DNA of 64,000 nt from Rhodobacteraceae bacterium Water-Bin34 (GTDB taxonomy: Bacteria > Pseudomonadota > Alphaproteobacteria > Rhodobacterales > Rhodobacteraceae): NCBI GenBank assembly GCA_900197625.1, contig FZLS01000002.1, positions 62,001-126,000 of the forward strand, given 5' to 3'. The notes under the pieces are model-generated. The model had not been told where the DNA came from, ran no database searches, and saw nothing but the letters and a program-made list of their open reading frames with translations. The translations under genes and the position numbers were made by a program. This document shows, piece after piece, positions 57,085-64,000 of the stretch (its first letter is position 1; every line of letters starts with the position of its first letter).

Positions 57085-58035
57085 ATGCAAAATTTACCAA
57101 CTCCCAAATCTTTTCCCATTACAATCGATTTTTTAGTTTATGATCGTTTTTCAAATCATTGTATGGCGAATACCTTAGAACCTTTCAGAGCAGCAAATAC
57201 TTTAAGTGCAAATGATGTTTATGAATGGAATTTTGTAACACTTGATGGATTATCTGTTCAAAGTTCCAGTGAATTGAGATTAATGCCAGATCAAAAATTT
57301 GGTGAAACTAAACGTGCAGATTTTTTATTTATTATCGCTTCATACGATTTTCGAAAGCATGATAATGTTGTTTCCAGGCGAGCTCTTCGTGCATCAGTGA
57401 AGCGCTATAAAAATATTATAGGATTAGATACTGGGCCATGGATGATGGCTGGAGCTGGTATATTAGATAATCATCGTGCCACGGCTCATTGGGATATTAT
57501 TGATGAATTTTCAGAAGAGTTTGTGGATGTTGATGTTGAACGGCAAAAATATATTCTCGATGGAAATATAGGAACTTGTGGAGGCGCTATGGCTGCATTT
57601 GATCTCAGTTTGTCTATTATAAGAGAGATAAATGGGGTCACAGTTGCATTGGATGTTGCCTCAATGTTTTTAAGTGGAACTGACTTACCTCAAGAGTACA
57701 AAAAAAATATTGTTTATAAAATTCCAGAAGTGCAAAAAGCTACTGAAATAATGCATGAAAATATTGAAGATATTCTAACAATACCAAATATTGCAAAAAC
57801 AATACAAATTAGCCCAAAACAATTACACAGATTTTTTTTAAAAGACCTTGGTCAATCACCAAAGCAAGTTTATTCTAATATAAGATTATCATTTAGTAGA
57901 CACCTACTGCAAGCAACAGAGAAGCCAATTCGTGAAGTTGCTCTGAGATCTGGGTATCAAAATGTCAGTGCATTTTCACGTGCTTTTAAAGCTCGCTTTA
58001 ATCAAACGCCAAGTGAATATAAAAATCATTTTTAA
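57085..58035 (+). CDS. cdhR: GlxA/AraC family transcriptional regulator, CdhR-like
   Basis: 316 residues. N-terminal DJ-1/PfpI-like sensor domain (about 10-200; GLDTGPWMMAGAGILDNHRATAHW) and C-terminal double helix-turn-helix (about 220-316; IREVALRSGYQNVSAFSRAFKARFNQTPSEYK). CdhR of Pseudomonas is of this family and activates carnitine catabolism. Divergence from cdhC with 75 bp between makes control of that operon likely. It could also control the trio downstream. Confidence 0.82.
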   Translation: MQNLPTPKSFPITIDFLVYDRFSNHCMANTLEPFRAANTLSANDVYEWNFVTLDGLSVQSSSELRLMPDQKFGETKRADFLFIIASYDFRKHDNVVSRRALRASVKRYKNIIGLDTGPWMMAGAGILDNHRATAHWDIIDEFSEEFVDVDVERQKYILDGNIGTCGGAMAAFDLSLSIIREINGVTVALDVASMFLSGTDLPQEYKKNIVYKIPEVQKATEIMHENIEDILTIPNIAKTIQISPKQLHRFFLKDLGQSPKQVYSNIRLSFSRHLLQATEKPIREVALRSGYQNVSAFSRAFKARFNQTPSEYKNHF

Positions 58036-58134
58036 TATATTTTTGCGTTTGCAGCTTAATCAAGGTCGTTAAGTGACTAGTCAGGTTTGTGGATTTATTC
58101 TATTAATACCATAAGCCAATATGAGGGAATTTTA

Positions 58135-59151
58135 ATGCAACATGTTACTAATCAGTATTTTAAAACTGGCATTCAAATGGCAGGAGTGCCATTACCTAGC
58201 ACAAATAGTGCACGCCCAGTTGGAATGTTAAAAACATGTCCTGCACATTTCCAAACGCCTCTTATATCTGTTGACAGTTTTTCTGAAAGTTTGGGTGTTG
58301 CATCAATTCATGTTAAAGACGAAAGAGATAGAATGAAGCTTGGAAGCTTCAAAGCTCTTGGTGCTGCGTATGTGATAGCAAGCGATGCAGCTGAGGGAGA
58401 TGTTTCAAACACAACTTACATAACTGCATCTGCTGGAAACCATGGCCTTTCTGTTGCTGCTGGAGCGTCAGCATTTGGTGCCAAAGCTGTGGTTTATCTT
58501 TCAGACACTGTACCTGAAGATTTCGCGACGCGATTGACTAAAATTGGAGCAACTGTTGTTAGAGCAGGGGAAAATTACGAAGCTTCAATGGTTGCTGCGC
58601 AAAAAGCTGCTGCTGATAATGATTGGGTTTTACTTTCAGATAGTTCATGGGATGGGTATTTTGACAGACCATGGAGATTGATGGAGGGTTATACTGTGAT
58701 GGCAGCGGAAATTATTCACCAAATAGAGCATGTTCCTACACATATTTATTTACAAGCTGGTGTTGGAGGTTTGGCTGGAGCAATGGCTGCATGCTTTAGA
58801 GCTGCTTGGGGCGATGCACCTATGATCACTGTTGTTGAACCCGCATTCGCACCGGCTTTAACAAATTCAATTATTGAGGGAAAATTTGTTTCTACTTCAG
58901 GCCCAGTTTCTGATATGGGCCGACTTGATTGCAAAGAAGCGTCACTGATAGCATTAGCTGGATTATCAAGAGATGCTAATAGTTTTGTAACTCTTACAGA
59001 AAAAGAATGTTTGGATGCAATAAAAGTACTACCAAAATATAACTTAGATACATCGTCATCAGGAGGTGCAGGCATAGCAGCCATGACGATGTCAGATCTT
59101 CCATCAGATGCACGTGTTCTATGTATATTATCAGAAGGACCAGATGAATAA
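58135..59151 (+). CDS. Fold-type II PLP enzyme, diaminopropionate ammonia-lyase-like
   Basis: 338 residues. KDERDRMKLGSFKALGAAYVI with the PLP lysine at Lys73, TASAGNHGLSVAAGA substrate loop and QAGVGGLAGA phosphate-binding loop. The sequence resembles diaminopropionate ammonia-lyases more than threonine dehydratases or EutB. ATG 58135 has GAGGGA upstream; an in-frame ATG at 58087 was rejected. First gene of a trio coupled by 1- and 4-base overlaps. Substrate unknown. Confidence 0.8.
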   Translation: MQHVTNQYFKTGIQMAGVPLPSTNSARPVGMLKTCPAHFQTPLISVDSFSESLGVASIHVKDERDRMKLGSFKALGAAYVIASDAAEGDVSNTTYITASAGNHGLSVAAGASAFGAKAVVYLSDTVPEDFATRLTKIGATVVRAGENYEASMVAAQKAAADNDWVLLSDSSWDGYFDRPWRLMEGYTVMAAEIIHQIEHVPTHIYLQAGVGGLAGAMAACFRAAWGDAPMITVVEPAFAPALTNSIIEGKFVSTSGPVSDMGRLDCKEASLIALAGLSRDANSFVTLTEKECLDAIKVLPKYNLDTSSSGGAGIAAMTMSDLPSDARVLCILSEGPDE

Positions 59152-60287
59152 TGCAGAGGGGTTTTCTAGATAAAGAATTTCAAAATCGTGTTAGTAACGC
59201 TCAAAGTTTAATGGTTAAAAATGATTTATCAGCTTTGCTGCTCACAACTGAACCTGATGTTCGTTATTTCACAGGATTTCTTACTCAATTCTGGCAAAGT
59301 CCTGCTCGGCCGTGGTTTTTAATCGTTCCAGTCTCTGGAAAGCCAATCGCTGTAATACCAAGTATTGGGCACTCATTGATGAATTCAACTTGGATAGATG
59401 ATATTAGAACTTGGCTTGCTCCAAACATGGTTGATGATGGTATTGGCCTCTTAATTGATACTTTAAACGAAGTTTCTAAAGATGGAAGAATTGGAATTCC
59501 AGATGGATTAGAGTCTCATGTTCGTATGCCTTATGCGGATATGAAAAAGTTATCTGAAAAAGTAAAAATATCATCTGATAATGGGATTGTTCGTCAACTT
59601 CGCATGGTGAAGTCAGAAGCTGAAATAAACAAGATTAGGCATGCATGTAGTATTGCTGACAATGCATTTAATTCAGTTAAAGATTTTGCAGAAATAGGAA
59701 TGACACAATCAAATATAAATCGTAAATTTCAATCTGTGTGTTTGCAGGCAGGTGCGGATAGTGTTCCTTATGTTTCAATGGGACTAGGCGCTGGGGGTTA
59801 CTATGATGTTATTTCTCCAGCTGCAGATATTCAAATTAAGGATGGCGATATTCTTATGTTGGATACTGGTTTAATGTGGGATGGTTACTTTTGTGATTTT
59901 GATAGAAATTTTTCTATGGGTAAGCCAGATCCCCGCGTTATTTCTTGTCATGGTTATTTAGTTGATGCTGTTATGGCAGGATTAGAAGTTGCAAAAAGTG
60001 GATCAACAGCTGCGGATATTTTCCATGCAATGGCAAAAATTACAGGAGCAGGAAAAGCTTTAGAAGCAGGACGATTTGGTCATGGATTGGGAATGCAATT
60101 GACAGAATGGCCATCTTTTATTCCTGATGATCATACCGAAATCGTAGAAGGAATGGTTTTAACATTAGAACCATCAATAGAAACTATAGATGGTCGCATT
60201 ATGGTTCATGAAGAAAATATTGTAATTCGAAAAGACGGTGCAGAAAAGCTTTCAACATTTTATAAAGAGATGGTAATTATTGAATGA
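59151..60287 (+). CDS. M24 family metallohydrolase (creatinase/prolidase fold)
   Basis: 378 residues. An N-terminal creatinase-like domain (about 1-140) and a pita-bread domain with all five metal ligands visible: Asp in MLDTG, Asp in CDFDRN, His in GHGLG, Glu in TLEPS and Glu in VHEENIV. It could be an Xaa-Pro peptidase or an amidohydrolase such as creatinase or ectoine hydrolase; the N-terminus does not match DoeA well. Coupled to both neighbours. Confidence 0.85.
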   Translation: MQRGFLDKEFQNRVSNAQSLMVKNDLSALLLTTEPDVRYFTGFLTQFWQSPARPWFLIVPVSGKPIAVIPSIGHSLMNSTWIDDIRTWLAPNMVDDGIGLLIDTLNEVSKDGRIGIPDGLESHVRMPYADMKKLSEKVKISSDNGIVRQLRMVKSEAEINKIRHACSIADNAFNSVKDFAEIGMTQSNINRKFQSVCLQAGADSVPYVSMGLGAGGYYDVISPAADIQIKDGDILMLDTGLMWDGYFCDFDRNFSMGKPDPRVISCHGYLVDAVMAGLEVAKSGSTAADIFHAMAKITGAGKALEAGRFGHGLGMQLTEWPSFIPDDHTEIVEGMVLTLEPSIETIDGRIMVHEENIVIRKDGAEKLSTFYKEMVIIE

Positions 60288-61015
60288 ATAATTTTTCATA
60301 TAAATTGGAAGAAAATTATAATCTATCGATGGGCTTGATTGTATTGCAAGCTGACCAAAGAATTGAATTAGATGCGCGGCAACAATTTGATCCAAAAGTA
60401 AATCTTCACATCTCGCGAATTCCTTCAGCAGAAACCGTATCTACTGACACTTTAAAACAAATGGAAAGAGATCTACCATTAGCAGTATCCTTATTCCCGA
60501 ATGCGGTTAATTTTGATGTTGTTGGCTATGGATGTACTTCTGGTACGTCTGTTATTGGTGCTGATAATATTGCAAAAATTATAAAAGATAGCTGCAAAAC
60601 TACACATGTTACAGAACCTGTGAGTGCTTTAATAGCTGCTTGTAGATATCTTAATTTAAAGCGAGTTGGTTTTTTATCACCCTATGTTGAAACAGTCAGC
60701 TCTGGGCTTCGCCAAACTTTACTTTTATCAGGTATAGAGACGCCAACATTTGGAAGCTTCAACGAAGAAATAGAAGAAAAAGTTGTCAAAATTAGTACAC
60801 AATCAATTTTTGAAGCTGCTGTAGAGTTAGGGGGGCAAGATATTGATGCTCTTTTCTTATCATGCACGAATTTAAATACTCTTCCAGTGATAAAACGTAT
60901 TGAAGAAAAAATTGGAAAACCTGTATTATCTAGTAATCAGGTATTAACTTGGCATATGGGCCAGTTAGCTAAAGGTGGATTATTAAAAAATTGTGAGGGG
61001 TCTTTATTTAATTGA
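60284..61015 (+). CDS. Asp/Glu racemase superfamily protein (maleate isomerase / EutA-like)
   Basis: 243 residues. Both superfamily cysteines are present, Cys84 in GYGCTSGT and Cys194 in FLSCTNL, which suggests a racemase or isomerase rather than a one-cysteine arylmalonate decarboxylase. ATGA overlap with the M24 gene. Its end is only 3 bases from the end of glnE on the other strand. Substrate unknown. Confidence 0.82.
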   Translation: MNNFSYKLEENYNLSMGLIVLQADQRIELDARQQFDPKVNLHISRIPSAETVSTDTLKQMERDLPLAVSLFPNAVNFDVVGYGCTSGTSVIGADNIAKIIKDSCKTTHVTEPVSALIAACRYLNLKRVGFLSPYVETVSSGLRQTLLLSGIETPTFGSFNEEIEEKVVKISTQSIFEAAVELGGQDIDALFLSCTNLNTLPVIKRIEEKIGKPVLSSNQVLTWHMGQLAKGGLLKNCEGSLFN

Positions 61016-61018
61016 TAT

Positions 61019-63796
61019 TTATTTAAAACCACTCATTACTTTTTCTATTAATTTACAATTACCGCTTAAACTTTTCTCGATTTTTTGCCCAATATATTCA
61101 ATTGATTCAAGGTGGGTATTATTCATAAATAATTCAATAGCTGGAGCACTAAGATTATCTGTATTAAATTTTTTCATACCCAATAATCTTTTCAAATGTT
61201 CAATAGAAGTGAAGAGTTCCAATGCTTCGAATAAAACCTCAAAATCCTTTTGTGAAAGTATTTTTTTACCAAAAGCATTTTTTAGCTGCTTAGCTGGTTT
61301 GTGATTTCTTCCATTAGTTAATAATGTCAGGCTTTGGGCAAGAAGCTCCAAATCTAAGATACCTCCAAGTGGTTTTTTAATTGGCCATTTTTGTTTTTTA
61401 TCAATTTCTAACTTTGAAATCCGTTGCCTCATTTCATTTACTTCAATGGATATTTCTCCTGGATCAAATTTTTTATCAAGAATATCTATCAAGGCTCTAT
61501 TAATCTCATTACAAAGCTTTTGATCTCCTGCTACAACCCGTGCTCTTGTTAAGGCAAGCCTTTCCCATAGCCACGCTTTGGTTTTTTGATAATTTATAAA
61601 GCCGTCTAGACTTGTAGCGACAGTACCAGCTCTACCAGAAGGTCGAAGCCTCATATCAACCTCATATAATCTCCCGTAAGACATTGATGATGATAAACCA
61701 CTTATTAAAGTCCGTGTAACTTTTTGGAAATAAGTTCTTATATCTAACTCTTTAAAGCTAGAAACTGAGTCTGGATTCCCGTCATAAATCACAATTATAT
61801 CTAAATCAGAAGTACAGCTCATTTCTTGAGATCCCATTTTACCCATTGCTAAGATTGCTACAGAACTTCCAGCAATTTCCCCATACCGTCTTTGTGTTTC
61901 AGAAAGTGCTTGTTCTAAGCATAAGTTTAAACATGTTTGTGCTAAATCTGAATAAGCTTGTTCAGCACGTTTTGATGTTATGATTTGGGTTAATTGAGCA
62001 AATACAATTTTAAAGTGCTCTTCAGATTTCCAGGCTCGAGTATTAATTAAAGAGGCTTCAAAATCATTAGAACCCAATAGACGGGCATTTAAACTTTTTT
62101 GAAAATCTTTTAAATTATTTGGTATTGCGTCAGGGCCAGAATCTGCGAGTCCATCTAAAACGTTTATTTGTTTTGACAAAGCATCAGCTAATTCTTTTGA
62201 CAAACTAGTTACATAAATAACTTTTTTCAAAATATCTGGCCTACGTTCGAAAAGTGAAAACAATTGAACACCTGAAGTTAAGCCTGATAAAAAATACTCA
62301 AAATAATCTAATACCTCGTTTGGGTTCTTAGATTCTTGAGCGTAATTCCATATATTTTGTAATTGTGCTTCAAAAACTTCAACTGCTCGTTCAGATTTGA
62401 AGGCCTGTAGTTTCCGCCACTCGTCAAAGCGTATTTTTTGTTGATCAGTCGGTTCTGTATTATTGTTGATTATTCTAGATGAAGTTTCTGTAGCTGAATA
62501 TGTTTTTTGTAATTGAACTTTAATATCTTTTTTGAAGTCTTCTAATTCATTATATCCAGTTAGTGCGCAAAGGTGTTTTAACTCCTCAAGATTATCAGGT
62601 ATTGAATGACTTTGTGTGTCTCTAAGCATTTGGATCCGATGCTCTATTTTCCTATGATGTCGCAATGCTGTGATTAAAGTTTCAGCTATTTTTGGTGTAA
62701 TACGTTTTTGATCAGCTAATGCTTTAAGTGCACCTTGTGTTGTGATTTCTCTCAATTCATGGTGTCTGCCTCCATAAATTAATTGATGGGCTTGAGCAAA
62801 AAATTCAATTTCTCTTATGCCACCTTGGCCAAGTTTGAGATTGTGTCCTTCAACAGTGATCGGACCTGATATTTCTTTATGTTGGCGTGATTGGATTAAA
62901 AGCTGTTCAATCTCTCCAATTGCTGCAAAATCTAACTCTGGTCTCCAAATAAATTTTTGCATCCGAAGTAGGAAATTGTTTCCAATTTTTTTATTTCCAG
63001 CGCAAACACGTGCTTTTATAAATGCCGCACGTTCCCATGTTCTTCCTTCACGTATATAATATGCTTCAGCGCTTTGCATTGTGGGGCAAACTGATGTCAC
63101 TGAAGGGTTTGGACGTAATCGTAAATCAGTTCTAAAAACATATCCATATGCAGTATTTTTGGAAATAAGAGAAAAAACTTTTTGAGTAACTTTGATAAAT
63201 ATGGATCGATACTCTGAAACTTTGTCTACTGGGAATAAGGAGCTATCAAAAAGAAAAATTAAATCTATATCAGATGAATAATTAAGTTCGTGTGCACCCA
63301 TTTTCCCCATTGCTAAAACAAACATTCCAGCTGACTCATTTTCATCAAGAAATTTCTTTTTGATCTTGCCTTGGTTAACACAAATTTCAAGTTCAGCGTT
63401 TAAGGCTGTCTGAACCGCAAAATCAGCAAAATTTGTTAATTTTTCTGTTATCCACTCAAGTGGGCGCAAATGTGATAAATCTATTAATGCTAAAACTAAA
63501 GCTGTTCTTGCTTTGGCAGTTCTCAATGCGATGTTTATATCACCATCTAATTGACGGGCTGCTGTAACAATTTGATCAGGACTGAGTTGCCAATGTTTCA
63601 ATAGCCAATCACTATGTTGTTCTAATAATTTCCTTAAATAGGAACTACTGCCGGCAACACCTTTTAACAAATCTTGAGTTTTAGAGGGTAAGTCAATATA
63701 TTTTGAAGTTATGTTTTCACTGATTATAGGATCAAATGGTATTGGAAAATGCGATATGGGTTCTTTGAAAATCATAAAGTAATCTTGGTATTCCAT
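61019..63796 (-). CDS. glnE: Glutamine synthetase adenylyltransferase / adenylyl-removing enzyme
   Basis: 925 residues (E. coli 946). Two nucleotidyltransferase domains: the N-terminal deadenylylation site LAMGKMGAHELNYSSDIDLIFLFD and the C-terminal adenylylation site LAMGKMGSQEMSCTSDLDIIVIYD. It controls glutamine synthetase by reversible AMP attachment under PII control. ATG 63796 or 63775 (MIFKEPISHF) may be the start; neither has a clear ribosome-binding site. Confidence 0.95.
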   Translation of the reverse strand: MEYQDYFMIFKEPISHFPIPFDPIISENITSKYIDLPSKTQDLLKGVAGSSSYLRKLLEQHSDWLLKHWQLSPDQIVTAARQLDGDINIALRTAKARTALVLALIDLSHLRPLEWITEKLTNFADFAVQTALNAELEICVNQGKIKKKFLDENESAGMFVLAMGKMGAHELNYSSDIDLIFLFDSSLFPVDKVSEYRSIFIKVTQKVFSLISKNTAYGYVFRTDLRLRPNPSVTSVCPTMQSAEAYYIREGRTWERAAFIKARVCAGNKKIGNNFLLRMQKFIWRPELDFAAIGEIEQLLIQSRQHKEISGPITVEGHNLKLGQGGIREIEFFAQAHQLIYGGRHHELREITTQGALKALADQKRITPKIAETLITALRHHRKIEHRIQMLRDTQSHSIPDNLEELKHLCALTGYNELEDFKKDIKVQLQKTYSATETSSRIINNNTEPTDQQKIRFDEWRKLQAFKSERAVEVFEAQLQNIWNYAQESKNPNEVLDYFEYFLSGLTSGVQLFSLFERRPDILKKVIYVTSLSKELADALSKQINVLDGLADSGPDAIPNNLKDFQKSLNARLLGSNDFEASLINTRAWKSEEHFKIVFAQLTQIITSKRAEQAYSDLAQTCLNLCLEQALSETQRRYGEIAGSSVAILAMGKMGSQEMSCTSDLDIIVIYDGNPDSVSSFKELDIRTYFQKVTRTLISGLSSSMSYGRLYEVDMRLRPSGRAGTVATSLDGFINYQKTKAWLWERLALTRARVVAGDQKLCNEINRALIDILDKKFDPGEISIEVNEMRQRISKLEIDKKQKWPIKKPLGGILDLELLAQSLTLLTNGRNHKPAKQLKNAFGKKILSQKDFEVLFEALELFTSIEHLKRLLGMKKFNTDNLSAPAIELFMNNTHLESIEYIGQKIEKSLSGNCKLIEKVMSGFK

Positions 63797-63834
63797 TTGG
63801 CCGTGGTCAATGAAAAAAACTTATATACAAAGCG

Positions 63835-63862
63835 TTGACTCTGCCTTTGTTACCTATATAAG
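63835..63862 (+). promoter_or_regulatory. Promoter of the gene entering at the right edge
   Basis: TTGACT (63835-63840), 16-bp spacer, TATAAG (63857-63862). The leader of about 120 nt to the ATG at 63990 resembles the long leaders of the ribosomal genes on the left. Confidence 0.6.
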
Positions 63863-63989
63863 CCGCTCATCGCTACATAGTGGTGACCATATTGGTGTTT
63901 GTGGCCTTCGTAAGAAGTTGCCTGTCGCCCAAAGCATTTCTGCTAAGGGAAAGGAAAGCGCTCTTATTTTAATTTAAGGAGTCCAGCGT

Positions 63990-64000
63990 ATGACTAAACG
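63990..64000 (+). CDS. Start of a gene cut by the window edge, possibly rpsD
   Basis: Only ATGACTAAACG is visible, giving M-T-K-R, with AAGGAG 8 bases before. Alphaproteobacterial S4 proteins often start MTKR or MSKR, and the strong promoter and long leader suit a ribosomal protein, but eleven bases cannot settle identity. Confidence 0.35.

Noticed and set aside
58135-61015. Calling the trio an ectoine-utilisation operon (eutB, eutD, eutA)
   Set aside because: The lyase looks like diaminopropionate ammonia-lyase, the M24 N-terminus does not match ectoine hydrolase, and eutC and eutE are absent. Kept as unknown substrate.

Overview
The window is a 64-kb chromosomal segment of a bacterium that looks like a low-GC marine alphaproteobacterium, most likely Rhodobacteraceae (inference). 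Grounds: the rpoC-rpsL-rpsG-fusA-tuf-S10-spc-alpha order, an aapJQMP amino-acid transporter, an ATP12 F1-ATPase chaperone, alphaproteobacterial-type RpoA, RpsM and AapJ sequences, and a large set of methylated-osmolyte catabolic genes. No phage, insertion sequence, CRISPR array or rRNA operon was seen.

Region 1 (1-25.1 kb) is information processing. It holds the 3' five-sixths of rpoC, a small phosphoesterase read from the other strand, then rpsL-rpsG-fusA-tuf and the S10, spc and alpha ribosomal protein clusters with secY, adk and rpoA, ending at rplQ with a strong terminator. The superoperon is broken by hairpins and new leaders at many junctions. Two unrelated genes sit in it: a 2OG-Fe(II) oxygenase right after rplP, and a Dabb-domain protein between rpmD and rplO.

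Region 2 (25.2-37.4 kb) holds rarA, then crcB-rluC-ATP12 chaperone as an overlapping operon, the general L-amino-acid ABC transporter aapJQMP, parC, a second tuf gene identical to the first, and tRNA-Trp(CCA).

Region 3 (37.4-61 kb) is accessory catabolism. It has an AhpD-like protein, a second polar amino-acid ABC transporter, a DgcA-type flavin demethylase, a DMSP-demethylase-family protein (DmdA), and an operon of metY, an alpha/beta hydrolase, a dehydrogenase/hydratase fusion and an acyl-CoA synthetase. A six-gene minus-strand operon follows for gamma-butyrobetaine/carnitine breakdown: ADP-forming-type CoA ligase, acyl-CoA dehydrogenase, CaiD, carnitine dehydrogenase-thioesterase fusion, SDR and BKACE, with a divergent GlxA/AraC-type regulator. 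A tight trio (fold-II PLP lyase, M24 hydrolase, Asp/Glu-racemase-like protein) of unknown substrate comes next. Together these suggest use of carnitine-type betaines, glycine betaine derivatives and DMSP, with carbon entering through acetoacetate/acetyl-CoA and methyl sulphur possibly recaptured as methionine.

Region 4 (61-64 kb) holds glnE and, divergent from it, a promoter, a leader and the first 11 bases of another gene, possibly rpsD.
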